From Chrysogorgia sp. JL179-B06 (taxonomy: Eukaryota > Cnidaria > Anthozoa > Scleralcyonacea > Chrysogorgiidae), in NCBI GenBank assembly GCA_035772405.1, contig JAYKKM010000428.1:3759501-3823500 (forward strand): a stretch of DNA of 64,000 nt. The letters are read 5' to 3'. The notes under the pieces were generated by a model. That model ran no database searches, was not told the origin of the DNA, and saw only the letters and a list, made by a program, of their open reading frames with translations. Numbering within the stretch: position 1 is the stretch's first letter; every line of letters starts with the position of its first letter. The position numbers and the translations under genes are program-made. This document shows positions 42,630 to 56,500 of the stretch, piece after piece.

Positions 42630-43775
42630 TACACTCAGTGACATGCACAGTAGGGGACATCAACGATATGGATTAGTGTGGAAATTTTACAAGAGTCGTA
42701 TACGTACCACAAGATATTGTTTTCTTCTTCAGCTTTGCAGTTAAATCAATAATTTTGTTGGACAGTTGGCGACATTTACTCCACAGTTTAATGCAACCTG
42801 TGCAGCCCTTGGTTTGAGTACATGTTTCCTGTAAAATATTATTTTCAAATTAGATGTGAAGCTCATGAGTTCTCGACATTGATAGTGGCACCTACCCTTA
42901 GTATCCTATCTTCAGTCTGTATTGCAATGTCCTTTTTTCTGGATGCCTCTTCTTGCATTGGTAATGGGCCTAATGGCTGACTGTTAATTTGTTCTGTCGC
43001 TTTTAACACCTAAACAAAACAACATTTCAGTAAGGCACCCGTATTGTTTACTATTTTATCTTATGTTATGACAAATGAACGTACCTGTCGATGACTTCGT
43101 TGGGTCAATTGTTGAGTATTCATATTGGCATTATCACAACCAGGATTACGTTGATGAAACCTGGGTATCGCCACAATTCCATACTCGTCCGTCTTTAATC
43201 GAGGAATACATTTCCCTTTTTCCGGTGTAACATGGAAAAACCTTTCATAATCATCTTCTGAAAAATGATTCGAGCAAATGCACCAGTTTGCTGTAGGATT
43301 CCACTTGGCTCTTTTCAACTTGACGAAGTCAATCCACCGCTTTCTTCTTTTTTTCCTTGGTCCATAAGCGTCATCTTCAAACGGAATTTTATGAAGCACA
43401 ATTCCATTCTCAACATTTGGATAGTTTGAGCATCCGCCAACAACGCATCTATTCGGCATTATAATATTTTTAATCATAACGTTGATCAATTCGGAGCGAG
43501 AACTGCAAAAGCAAACCAAAGCTGGGCATTTTAATACACTTACAGGGCAAATAATACTGCCGAGTTCCTGGGATGACGTCACGAACCAAAGTACTCACCA
43601 GACCCCTAACCACGGCCAGTAGAAAACATGGCGGAAAATGTACTCATATTTGCAGTTTCCAAGGCTCAATTACACGAGATTGTAAAGGTCAGACTGACCA
43701 AATGTTATGCCTATTATAGTTTCTAGCATACAACCTACTAGATTCTTAATTATTTCTGAAAAGGTTATAGGCACT

Positions 43776-43779
43776 TTAA
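43776..43779. repeat. TTAA target-site duplication, right
   Basis: Follows GGCACT at the right end of the transposon. ACCATAACCGCATGGG then resumes repeat D. Confidence 0.85.
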
Positions 43780-43925
43780 ACCATAACCGCATGGGTACGA
43801 GGCTGTACTAGCTACACTGCGACTTTGACTTCAATAAGCCCACCACTTATTTTTGCAATTTTGCACAATATCACAACTGCCTTGGATTTCAAGGCAGCAC
43901 TTGCCTTGCGATAGTAACTTCTAGT
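43780..43925. repeat. Dispersed repeat D, right part beside the Kolobok element
   Basis: Inverted relative to 17136-17270 (CCGCATGGGTACGAGGCTGT, GATAGTAACTTCTAG). Confidence 0.8.
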
Positions 43926-44630
43926 TAGTTCTTCGCTTACCGCGCAGTGACGTCACGAGGTAATACCGCTGCGTGATCGCAGGTTCGCTCGGATGTACAT
44001 CATGGCTGCTGCGAAATATGCAAAATTTCGCACTTTTATCGCTCTATTTCTGGACTTGTATTTAACGCGGAGATTTAAGACTTGGTATGGAAGGTAAGAA
44101 TTATATAATCTTTCATTTGAGCCTAAGTTGTTCTGAATTCTGACTTCCCCTTTAAACTACATAACTTCGCATATTGAACAAGGACGGCGTCGCGATAATA
44201 CTTATAACTAACTAATATTAACCCTAACCCTATAACCCTTAGTCGAAACGGTATCGAAACGGTGTAATTTTATAAGACTCTGAAGATGTTACTTGAAAAA
44301 AACGTTAGTAAAATAAAATTGTTTTTCTAAATCTTTCATTGTTATGCGTTTTTTAAAGATTCTTTTCTGGATAATTATCTTCATGACAAAATGTGAAACA
44401 AACTATATCTCGCTTCATCACTATATTTTCTCTTGACGCCAAAGCAAAGCTCGGCGGTTTTAAGGTTGTAATTACAAAAGCCCACCTCGAATAAGGTATA
44501 TTACATCGCACGGGTTGCATAAATTACATTGTGCATGCATTACCATGCGTGATACTGTAGTTTTTGTATTGCCTTAGCCAGTAAAAATCCCACCACATGT
44601 TGGATACGCAGAAGCAAACAACATTCCTCT
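43926..44630. other. Region 3' of AGL
   Basis: 44005-44092 on the plus strand reads MAAAKYAKFRTFIALFLDLY and ends at GTAAGA, a possible exon, but with no partner. 44274-44310 contains ACTCTGAAGATG and AACGTTAGTAAAA, resembling a PLE terminal relic. 44145-44156 is CCCCTTTAA, which could be another TTAA-element end. Confidence 0.3.
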
Positions 44631-44900
44631 TTACTCCATCATTTTTTCCATGTCATAAAAAACATCTAAAAGACAACTCATAGACCAGGCTTGTACGTCG
44701 CAACTATCTTTGCATACGGTGCCATTGGCGTTGGTGAGCTCAGGTAGACCATGCCAAGGAGAGTTCAGAAGATATTGATAATGATTTGAAAGAAGTTTCC
44801 GCACTTGTTGTGTTGTCGAAAGGAACTGTCTGCGACCACCAACGACTTTAGAGAAATAGAGTTTAGCACGAAGGTAAGGTCCTAGAACCCAAAGCCATTC
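44631..44900 (-). CDS. AGL: AGL last exon
   Basis: Acceptor TTACCTTTAG, 89 codons and stop TAA at 44633-44631. Begins EWLW, directly continuing HQGP as in animal AGL. Contains [14 protein letters not shown] and QAWSM. Separated from the previous exon by a 10.5 kb intron full of retroelements. Confidence 0.93.
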   Translation of the reverse strand, partial: EWLWVLGPYLRAKLYFSKVVGGRRQFLSTTQQVRKLLSNHYQYLLNSPWHGLPELTNANGTVCKDSCDVQAWSMSCLLDVFYDMEKMME

Positions 44901-47900
44901 CTAAAGGTAATTAACACCATTGGCTCGGTTTCCTTTGTTCTCTACAGGTCTTTATATATAGGATAAAAACCGAGTGGGAGGTCTTTTATTGAAATTCAAG
45001 ACCGAGCGCGTATAGCGCGATGTCTCGAATTTCAATGAAAGGCCGACCGCACCCATTTTCTATTGTTCTCAAGAGGTTTTGGAAAATTTTGTTGTGAATT
45101 GACTAAATACTAACGTGTAACTTGTCTATGTTGAGTAAATTTCTTGTTTGAGTGAAAATTTTTCTGTATTCACTGCTATTTGATTGAACACTCATTCCAG
45201 GTTTTAATTTAAATTCAAGACCTATACCGAGTCTTGAATTTCTAATTCAAGACCTGTAATGTGTGTAAAGTCAGCCCCAATCTCCCCTGTCGATAATCAA
45301 ATGCCGCCACTAACTTAATTTTAGAATGAGGTCTTGAGTCAGATACCAAAACCGATTGGGAACAATTGAAAATGGGTGTGGTAGGTTTATAATTCTGGTA
45401 ACACGCATGATAATCCAACTGTCGTAAAGTTGGGGTGGTTTTGAATATTTGCAGGGGAGTGCGGGGCTGATAAATCCCTGAATTGAAATTATTCATGAGG
45501 TTGATAACTAGTTATCAACCTATAAATCCAACAGATTATTCAGCCCGGTACTTCCCTAAAAATATTCAAAACCGCTCTGACCAACAAAACATACAAAATT
45601 ATTTTCAGAATACTTCACCAATGGTGATATTAAACAATTATTGGATGAGGCTGAGTATGATATCAAGAATTATCCAGACCGAGGTCAATGCTATCATTAA
45701 CAGAGGTTAAATTGACAGAGGATAACATTGACAGAGATCTGGACAATTCAATTGTTTTATTTAGCCTTTAGGGCGTTTAGATAATAAGCCACGCAAAGAC
45801 AATTACGTAACTTTTTAATATTACTCAATTTTTGATATTTTGTAGGTGACAAGACATCAAGAATTGTCTGTAGGTTTTTAGCCAATCACAATCGAGATTG
45901 TATGAGTATTGTATAACTAGAAATACGAATTCGCAATAATCCCCTCGCCGCCTTTTCTACCACTACTCCCCACCCCACCGCTAGAGTTTATTTTCCCCAT
46001 ACATGGTCCCCAGTGCCTAAACTGCGTCTGTCGATAACAAACCTTAAACGCCAGTTCGTCGTATGTAGATTTTGAACGCTACCTCGGCCAATATTTACTC
46101 GATTTCAATTCTGAAAACAGTTTTGGAATTACGGCGTCTACATACGTAACGTACGTTTCTCTTATATTACGAGAACGTGTATACCCTTCGTAAAAACGGT
46201 TTATGTACTTAGAAATTATTCGGCAATCAGCCAGCCCGGCCAAACGGCCTCGTCGTATATGTATATCCTGCACGTTAGTGCATAAGAGCTATTGCTATAC
46301 CCTCGGCGTCCGCGTCCGTGTTTCCGGGCCAAATGATAAGTTCAGCGTTAAGATAAGGTCAATATTATGAAATGATAAGGTCAATATTATGAAACGATAA
46401 GGTCAGCGTTAAGATGATCAATTTTCAATGTGTTTAGCATTAAACCAGACCTACAGTACTGCCTAGAAATAACCTAACAGAAACCGGGGTTCATCCGCGG
46501 ATCATCCGCAGTTCAACCTGGGTTCATCTCCGGTTCAACCGAAGTCGATCCTCGGTTGATCCGCGGTCGAACCTCGGTCGGTCCGCGGTTCAACCTCGCG
46601 TAACCTAACCGCAATATCAACCGCAATGCGTATTTTGGAATATGTCGTTTATTTCCGAAGTTTGGCGTCATTTGACACATGGTTTAAGTTCTGTTGCGGT
46701 TCGAAGAAATGGGAAAGTTGTCAAAATATGCTAAGTTACGGCAGCGATGTAGAATATTACTTATTTCAGAATATAATATCGTTTGCTATGAATTTGATAA
46801 TATCGTTTGGGAGAACTTGTGGCGACTTAAAATTAAATACTTGTGCATTATCACAGGGAGCCGTAACGTCTATTAGCGAAGCGAGTTTAACACTAAAGCG
46901 GGTTTGTTTGGTATTTTTTACACAATAATTGTATTAAATCGCTATTAAAATGTTCTTACTTGTTAATTTTGTCGACAATCAGGACAAATTACAGGCAACC
47001 AGACCAGAAAGGCAATGAGTCAGTGTGTACATCAATTCGGAAGGCCGTTTACTGTACGTCTCGCGCGCGTATAGGAAGCAACTTTATTTCGGTAGTGATT
47101 TGTTTTGACGTCTAATGTAGTTGTTAGGTATAAAATCTTAGCTTGAAAATCGGCTACATGATAGATTAAAGGTTAATGTTCACAGTCGCTTTGAAAATTT
47201 TGTAATTGAAAGCTGTGATAAACATTTTTAGTGGAGACATTTCGTATCATCTGTGCTCCGACTTGAGTCGACCACCAGAAGTTAATTTGTCAAACACGCC
47301 ACCATCTGTCAATCTTTTACACAAAATAAATAATGTTTTGTTAACATTGACTGTGTTTCTGGAGCATTCTAACTCGCACAATTAATTTAACAAACAAATA
47401 ATTTACGCCGGATATACGCGCGCCGATGTATATATGGTCACATATATGAATTATATCTTCGAACGCTGATAATTCTAACACTAGTACTATTGGAAACTAA
47501 TGCCATCAACAACACGACAAGACCTGCCGCTTTGTGTCTGTCATGCCATATTTTAAATCACACAATATCTCGCGTTCGGAGTAAAGATGTTCTTCAACAG
47601 TTTAAAATATCTTTTGGTCTTACTCTGACGAAGGGCACCGCTCGAAAGTCAGCCTGTATATCGTTGCTAAAAATCTTAAAGTGCCTATATCACTTGTGGG
47701 ATCTTTACATATTTATAGTAATTGGAACATTCTAAGAAGATTTGTAATATATCTTCTCAGGCGAAAATTTCATCTTCATGGACTTTTTTGCAGTTAAAGT
47801 TACCGGATATGACATCAAAGGAGGAATTTTTGAAGCAAGAAACAAAAGAAAACTGATTTGCAATTCCTCCTTTGATGTCATATCCGGTAACTTTAACTGC

Positions 47901-50900
47901 AAAAAAGTCCATGAAGATGAAATTTTCGCCTGAGAAGATATAGTACAAATCTTCTTAGAATGTTCCAATTACTATAAATATGTAAAGATCCCACAAGTGA
48001 TATAGGCACTTTAACAGTTCACCACCTTTTCACTTTGCTATATATCCCAAACACTGTCAACGCAACATTCTACTTTTTTACTACTCTCGGATATTCTATC
48101 GCTGCGATATGCCTAACCTTAATTAAGTAGTTTCGTCAAGGTCTCCATCACGAAATGGTAAGTAATTTGCTTCCTTTTTTACCGTCGATCAGTAACCATG
48201 ACCTTACTTATTTTATCTAAGACCCGTTTTTCCAGTCGTATTACTTTAAATTTTGGAGGTCATACTCTGATGAACGCCTAGGCTCGAAACGTTAGTATTT
48301 TGTTACTAAAAAGATTTGCAATTTGTCATTTACACTCGTTCTTAATAACGACGCACAGCCATACATGTAGTTGAAGTAAGAATCAACTCAGACAAAACAC
48401 TCTTAAAATAATGTCTAAATCACCGTTTGCCGACACAATAGCGTCCTGAATACCCATTGAATAGAATAAAAATTATTCATTTCATTCGCTTTCGTGTTCT
48501 TACGATCGGGCGAGATCGGAATCCGAAGTGTACGGTCGCCAATACTCTTGTGGTTGCGGTCGAATGTGTCAACCGCAACATCACCGCAACCGAACCGCAA
48601 CCGAATCGTAACCGAACCGCAATCGAACCGAAACGCAATCTAACTGCAACCGAACCGCAACCGAACCGCAACCGCAGTGTTAGGTTAATTCTAGGCAGTA
48701 CTGTATATACCCCACACGATAACAAGCTTTTTCTCGAGCTTTCACTATTTTGTAGTGATAACTGATCATGATATGTAAACTCTAAGATGAATTACATATT
48801 ATTCAAAATTCAGAAATATATTGTTTTCAAAATATGCAGATGATTATAATTTAGCAGCATGACCAAATGCCATGGCCAACTGATAGCTCAGAGATCCAGG
48901 AGCGATTATAGAATATCCGTCAACTTTTTAACTTAAATTTACTAACATAAATCAAGAATGTGAAATCGTATTTATTAATAACTTTTAGCCAAGTAATTTT
49001 AGCTATGTAATTTTAAAGAACGAAGCAATTCTAGTATGACAATTTTCAACAATTTGACACGGTTTAATGACCATTTAATAGTAAGCGTTACTGGTATTCT
49101 GTTCCTATTGACCTAGCGGCTTCGTTCTTTAAAAAATCCCGTTTATTTTTGTCCTGGAGTTCTCCAATTTATGAATTAAACCTATTATAGATAAAATAAA
49201 CGGGATTTTTAAAGAACGAGCCAGTTCTATACAGTGCTAACTAAAATTTACTCATACAAATTTCTGTGTCCGGTACACGAAGTGGCAAAGTTTCTTCATC
49301 ACCTTTCTATATGTTAGATGTATGTGATCGTCCCATGTTAGAGTACTATTTAGGGTTACCCCTAAATACTTAAAAGAATCCACTTTATCAATCTCCATTC
49401 CTTCGATTTCTAAATTAATACAATTTGTTGATCTTAATTTACTGGGACTACCAATCAGTATAAATTTAGACTTGGTAGTATTTAATGATAGGTGGTTCTG
49501 TTTCAGCCAGGAAGAAATATTCGCAAGATCTTTATTGATGACTTCCTGTAGATCAAATATATTTGTTGAAGAATAGCTCAGGGCGGTGTCATCTGCATAA
49601 AGTGTGACATCAACATGTTCCAAACTTTTTGGGAGGTCATTTATAAAGACCAAGAACAATAGCGGGCCAAGAATGGAGCCTTGGGGGACGCCCATAGAAA
49701 TTATTGCAGATTCCGAAAAACATTGACCATGACTGGTGGTTTGATGACGGTTGTCGAGATATGAAGTAAACCAAGATAATTCGGAGTCACGCACACCAAG
49801 AAGAAATAGTTTATTTAGTAAAATTGCGTGGTTAACCGTGTCGAAAGCTTTGGACAAGTCCAAGAAAACGACACCCGTTAGTTTGCCTTTGTCCATATTC
49901 TCAAGGATTTTATCAGTGAATTGACCAACTGCAACACATGTTGACGATTTAGTTTTAAAACCAAATTGTTTCTCTGACAAAAGTTGATTCGACTTCAGAT
50001 AAGTGTATAATTGAGTATGAACTGCTTTTTCTAATAATTTACTGATAACCGGAAGTACAGAAATCGGACGGTAATTCGAAGGGTCAGTCTTGGTTCCTGA
50101 TTTGTAAATAGCAGTGACTTTAGCATTCTTCCATATGGCTGGAAATGTAGACGATTGTAGTGATATATTGAACAGGCGAGTAAGAGAAGGTACAATAATG
50201 TCAATGGAATCCTTTAAAAGTCTAGTGCTTACTTTATCCAGGCCAATAGCCTTATTTGATTTTAGGCGTTTCAATTCATCTTGAACAAAGGTTTGAGATA
50301 TGTCGGTAAATTTAAATGTAGAACTAGCACGTTCTTGATTACCATTATTTTCCCAATTTGAAAATTTCTCGGCATATTTCTTCCCAATATTCACAAAGAA
50401 GTTGTTAAACGAGTTTACAATAGTTTGGGTAGAAGTAACAGTCACGCCATCAGACGAAAGAGAAGATATCGGATCCATACACTTACTTGGTAGGGTTTGT
50501 TTGATGGCATTCCAAAGCTTGGTGCTGTCTCCTTTAGATTCATTGATGAGGTTAATGTAATAGTCAGACTTGGCAGCTTTGATTAGTCTATGGACATAAT
50601 TCCTAAGTTTACAATATTTGGTCCAATGATGACCAGATTTTGTTTTTGATCTAAGAGCCTTTCTGTGATGGTAATCTCGATTTTTCATAGCGTTCGCTAC
50701 ATTACTTGTCATCCAGGGTGCTGTTAAACCTCGGGCTCTTCGGGTTTTAATTGGGGCATGTTCATTTGCTATGTCATTAAATAACTTAGTCCATAGAGAA
50801 ACGGAATCGTCAACATCATCGAAACTTTCAATGGTAGACCAAGGGATATTCGAAAGGTCTCTTTTAAAATCATTAATATTATAAGTCTTAAAGGACCTAT

Positions 50901-53547
50901 ATTCAATTGTGCGAGGAACTGATTTAGGTATACCGGATTTCATCGTACAGTATACAAGTGAGTGATCGCTTAATCCCAAGGGTATCAATCCTATGTTGAT
51001 TGTTAACAAAGATTAGATCGATTGTTGTACTCGAAGTAGCTGTTATACGAGTTGGTGAGCGAAAGATCTGATGCATGTCGAATAATCCCAAGAGATTCTT
51101 TAATTTATGTTTTAAATGAATGTTTGTGTTTTTACTTGAGGTAGTAAAGTTGACATTAAAATCACCAACTATAACTATTTCATAACGCATCGCCGAATTT
51201 TCAATTTTAGATAGGGAGGCTTCCAGTCCTTTCAAAAAATCATCTAATGAGTTGTTTGGAGAACGATAGCAGTTTGCTATAAGTAGAGATTTGCACTTGT
51301 TTCGCGTCACTTCGATCCAAAGCACTTCATCGTCATTTTCATTTAGATCTTCCCTATACAAATAGGCCAAACCATCTTTAACAAAACTTATTAAACCACC
51401 TCCACGTTGTAACGGCCTATCCCTTCTCACAAAAGAGTAACCAGGTATACGGACTTCATCATCATGAACGTTTTCATTAAGCCAAGTTTCGGATAAGGTC
51501 AGAACATCGAAAGGTTTAGATGACATTAAAAGTCGAAGTTCATCCTTACCGTTTAGGCTGCGTATATTTAGATGAGCAATTTTTAAACCTCTTGCTTTTA
51601 AAAGGATAGGCGATCACTCTACTTGACCTCAAAAATGCTTTTGGCGAAGTTCGCCACAACCTAATTCAATCCGTTCTTGACTACCACCATATCCCTGATC
51701 ACATAAAATTAGTTATAAAAGGTTTATACCAAGATTTTACGACCTCAATAATCACACCTGAATTCCGTACTCCGTTCATACCTGTTGGCCGTGGCGTACT
51801 GCAAGGCGATTGTCTCAGTCCACTTCTATTTAATAATTATGTGTTTCAACACTTTTATTCAACATATAAAAGCTGAGAAATATCGTCAATTTGGTTTCTC
51901 CTTCCAGTTAATAAATCCCATCCACTGGTTTCAGTTCGCTGATGACGCTGCCGTGATAACTAGTCAAGAGTCAGAAAATCAACACCTTTTAAACCGTTTC
52001 TCTATTTGGTGCCAATGGTCCAACATGATTATTCGGGTTGACAAGTGCAGTACCTTTGGCATCAAAAAAGCTGTTACAAAATCAATCCAGTATCTACCGA
52101 AACTCCTTATTGACAAGCAACTAATTCCAACAACCAAAATTGGAGAATATTTCCGATACTTAGGAAGATACTTTGACTTCAAGATGTCCGATCAACAACA
52201 CAAAACTGAACTTACCTCGCTCATTGACCAACTTATGACTGATATTGACTCGAAGCCACTACATCCAAAAAATAAAATCCTTCTTTATACTCGCTATATG
52301 TCTTATCCAAAATATCCTGGCATTTCACCGTTTCTACTTTGTCTAAAACTTGGATCTCAGAAAATGTTGACTCTATAGTGAACAGTTATATTCGTAAATG
52401 ACTTGAAATACCAATATCAGGAACACTAAGTACTGTCTACCTAACCCGAAACAAATTTGGCCTTAGTATTTGTCCTCCATCTGTGAAATTCATTCAATGT
52501 CAAACAGTTCTCCGAACAGCTCTAAAAACATCTCCAATCCAAGCGATCAATGAACTCTGGAAGTCGACTAGTAATAGCACAAATATCCAGTATGACGTCT
52601 ATAACTCAACCAAGCAAGTTCTTAAGGACTTTCGTTCTGAACAAGAGAATAGACTTCAAAATAATTTAACCTGTCAAGGCTCTTTCTTCTCTAATATCAC
52701 AAAGTTCTCCCTCTCCCAGCTTACGAAGTTATGGTGTGCGTCTCAATCTAATCTACCGAAAAACATTTTTAACTTCACTATACGCTATATGAATAACTCG
52801 CTTCCCACACGCCAAAACCTTGCAAGATGGGGTATATCACCAACTTCAGATTGTTCCCTTTGTCTAGCCCCAGAAACTCTTTTACACGTTGTAGCAGGTT
52901 GTCAATCATATCTGGAAAGATTTACATGGAGACATGACTCTATCTTAAACTTTCTTGCGACGAACTTACTGACGGTCAACGGTTCAAATCTCTATATGTT
53001 GATCTTCCTGGGTACAAAAGTTCATCCATAATAACCGGCGACACATACCGTCCAGATCTACTTTTGACGACTACAAATGAATGTCTCTATATTGTTGAAC
53101 TAACTGCTGGTTTCGAATCAAATCTCAAAAAAAATGTTGAACGTAAAAAAGATAAATATTTAGAATTAATTAGGGAGCAAAGTAAATCATTTAGATCTGT
53201 TAAATTTGTTAATTTATCAATGAGCTCTCTTGGTGTCTTTGCGAAAGAATGCTCTACATTCATAAAAATGCTCAACGATCTTGGTTTTGACAAACTTCAC
53301 CAAAAATATTGCGTAAAAAGAATGACGACGATTGCAATCAGAACAACATATTATATATTCTGCTGCGGTAACAAGAAATGGACAAATCCCGACTTACTTA
53401 CATTTAATGTTGTGCTGTATACTGTTATGTGTTTTTATAGTTATATGTATTGATATTATCGATTCAAGTAGCCGATTGTAAATTACCTTAAAAAGCGAGA
53501 TTTACAATTGTATATGTAAAATCTAAATTTAAGTTTAATAAAGTTTC

Positions 53548-53578
<31 letters not shown>

Positions 53579-56500
53579 TAGTTATTGCAACAAATAAGGC
53601 GATAATTCGATTATATGAAAATCGTTTTACTGCCCCAAACGGGAATCGAACCCATTGCACAAAATTTGTTTCGTATCCGTAAAAACAATCCAACAAGTTT
53701 GATGTATCATGTCACAGAGCAATGTAAGATATAGTGTGTAAGATGTAATTGTTCTAACACGAGAAAGCGTTCTTCCTCTGATTTCTAAATACGGATAAAA
53801 CGGTTGAAAAAACAAGGCGCAGCCGAGTTTTTTAACCGGTTTGTCCGTATTTAGAAACCAGAGGATAAACAATTACGAGTGTTAGAACTTGCTTCTCCAA
53901 CAAATTCGGCTGTAATCTTCCTCTTATTTCTAAATACTGATTAAATATTAATTTATTTTGAATTTTCTTTATGAATTATTAATGAGTTTGAGAAATAAAG
54001 TTTCCCGATAGAGATTGAAGCAAATAATAGCGTTTAAAAATTCCTGAATGTCCCGTTGGTTGCGGTTCCTTTAAAATTTAAAATTGTTTTCGGTGTTCTA
54101 ACAGCTCAAGTGTACAGGAGGCACCAAAACAATCATAAACAAGACGCCCGCTTAGGCGTTAACTCGGGCTGCTTTTGGGATGGCAGCGTCGCATACTGTA
54201 TATATCTCATTTTTGCCAAATTTGTCAGTTGTCAGACGTTTCCGGTTAAAATTGTTCAGCTAAAATGGGCCCAGTTGTCTCTTAACTACAGTTTAACTGT
54301 TGTTTGGGGATTTAAATTGTAGTAAACCTCTGAAACAATGATCATGATTTGCAAGAGTTACTCCCTGAATAACATAACTAACACCCCTTGAGTTTCATCT
54401 AACCCCCCCCCCCCCTGCGGGATTTGTATTTGTTGATCACAAATCGGAAAAGATGCATGTTTATTAATCGTAGATTTTGAACGTTATCTCGGCCAATATT
54501 TAACCGATTTCAATTCTGAAAACAGATTTGTAATTACCGAGTGCAAATACATAACATACGTGTCTATTATATTACGGGAACGTGCATACCCTTCGTAAAC
54601 ACAACATGTTCTGAATTTGAGATGACGGACCAACCTGTTTCGAAATCGCTTGTCATCTTTTAGTATAGGTCTACCACGATCAGCGGGAGCAGTTGTAAGC
54701 ATATTGTGAGCCTATTCACGATCAACACACTTTCAAAATTTACCAACAGAAGGCCCAATTACACTGGGGAGTTTTGGTACGATTTTTCTCATCCTAAGGC
54801 ATGCAATTGAATGGATTACACATGAATTGCTGGAGGAACTTCACCCAAATAATTAATTTACATCTTTTGTTTGTGGTATCAAATGTCCATCAATAAACCT
54901 TTGTGTTCTGCGTCTCAAGGGATCGATTGCAAACCATCCATGCTTTGCACAAACGGTCCAATAGTTTTGTAAGTGAATCTACTCGATCGTATGCACCAGG
55001 ATGAGAAAAATCGTACCAAAACTCACTGGTATAAATGAGCTTAGAGTCAAAGAACAACTCGACGAAAAGCAAAGCTGTCGAAAAGAAAGAACTATTGGCT
55101 ATTGACCCGCAAAATGCCTCACGGTTCGCAAAAGTCTGACGTGAAATATTATTGCTCAATTTTGCAGATTTGTGGAACCCCAAAAATAATAATAATACGA
55201 CGACTAATGAAGCCGAAACCTAGACTCGCGCTACCACAGGACCCGAGTAATAATGTAGAGAGCATGACTGTATATTATCAGAAAATATTTGAACTGAAAA
55301 TTTTACAATATTATTCTGGTTATGAAAATCCTCTCACAAAGCTGCTATATCATCGTTTCTGTCTACAGTTCTAACAAAATTAAGGAAGCTCTTACCGGTC
55401 CTTGATGATAATTGAAGCCACGAGCACTTTTATAAACATCTGAATCACAAGCGTTATCATAAACACCATCGTATGCCCAATCCCTAAAAATCAAAATATT
55501 ATAAAAATTGTATTGGAGCCATTATAATTATGATGATGAAATATAATAACAAATTATGTTTATGTAATTTAAATTCATTTTGACTTACTACGAAATGAAA
55601 ATGTTTATTTGGTATTTTTGAAGGAAATATTAAAATATTGTTCAACAATATTAAAATATTGTTCAAGTAAAAATAAGCCACTGGAAAATAACTTTTCCAC
55701 TTACTCTTTCAACCCTGATTTTTGCGACAATTTATAAGGGGACTAGTAAATACCTTTGCAAACGCGATTGATTACAGCCTTATCTTATTATCGCATACAT
55801 TTCGACATGTTTGATTGAGGTTTTGGAATGTAAAAGGACACGATGTTAAGTTTTAACTGACAGAAATCTAATTTCTAATCCTTAGTCAAAATATTAAATA
55901 AAAATATTCGTTTCATAGGCACTTTAAGAAAGAAATGAAAGTGTTCTCTTTTACTCTCCTCATTTTCCCCTTTCCCAAACAATAACCCTGCTTACTCTCG
56001 GTCTAAGGTGACAAGACCTAGGGGACCAACAAGATGCTTTTCGATCATTTCAAGTGCTGTCCAGGCATACTTTGGATTGAACATTTCAGGAGCCTAAATT
56101 AAAATTGAAATCCAATCTACAGTTAAAAATAAAACTACTGTAGAAAATTTAAAATATAAAAAGTAAATTATGTTTACTTTAAAAATAAAAACATAGTTAT
56201 TCACATGAGCAAGGGAATTTGAGAGAAAAGTTGCAATTTCGACTAACTCAAGATTAACGATAATCAACTTTTAATAACCAGGCTGATGTTAGTTTCATTA
56301 ATTTTACATAAGGATCACTGACACTAAAAACAGGGGCATCCATAAAAACAATCCAAAAAGTTTGATGTCTCATATAATGTCATAAAGTATAGTGAATTGT
56401 CACATACGTCCTCTACTTCCTAGGATCTACTTCCTCTTTCTTATGACAGAGAAATGAAAGATTTAGTATTTTTCTACAAAGCTTTAAATGGCTATATAAA

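Larger units (their letters stand above)
39694..43459 (-). pseudogene. THAP-DDE transposase, 11 exons, disrupted
   Basis: Exons: 43459-43085 (THAP), 43009-42896, 42828-42708, 42545-42320, 42237-41880, 41736-41365, 41302-41054, 40950-40526, 40325-40180, 40142-39919 and 39830-39694. Exon 1 holds a C2CH THAP finger (MPNRCVVGGCSN, RWIDFVKLKRAKWNP, WCICSNHF). Exon 3 has CTQTKGCTGC. Exon 4 is acidic. Exons 5-8 hold an RNase-H-like core (NPHCQKKETVW, MGLACISLKTFFKHQR, VMSGDGR, VSDRHSSIAKHMRE, IKHYFDLWHLKK, EHHLYWS). Exon 11 ends in a CxxC...HxxxxC knuckle. Damage: a frameshift in exon 6 near 41555, a hAT MITE inside exon 8, a frameshift at exon 10, and loss of residues expected after GDGR. Phases agree elsewhere. 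Confidence 0.85.
38406..43775. mobile_element. Kolobok-type DNA transposon, 5370 bp, two convergent genes
   Basis: The left end AGTGCCTATAACCTTTTC is matched by its exact complement at the right end, then by imperfect repeat (CAGAAATA). TTAA flanks both ends. It carries a plus-strand ballast-domain gene (38628-39441) and a minus-strand THAP-DDE transposase gene (43459-39694), tail to tail with 250 bases between. Kolobok elements are known for TTAA target duplication and DDE transposases. The superfamily name is my inference; the boundaries are well supported. Confidence 0.88.
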
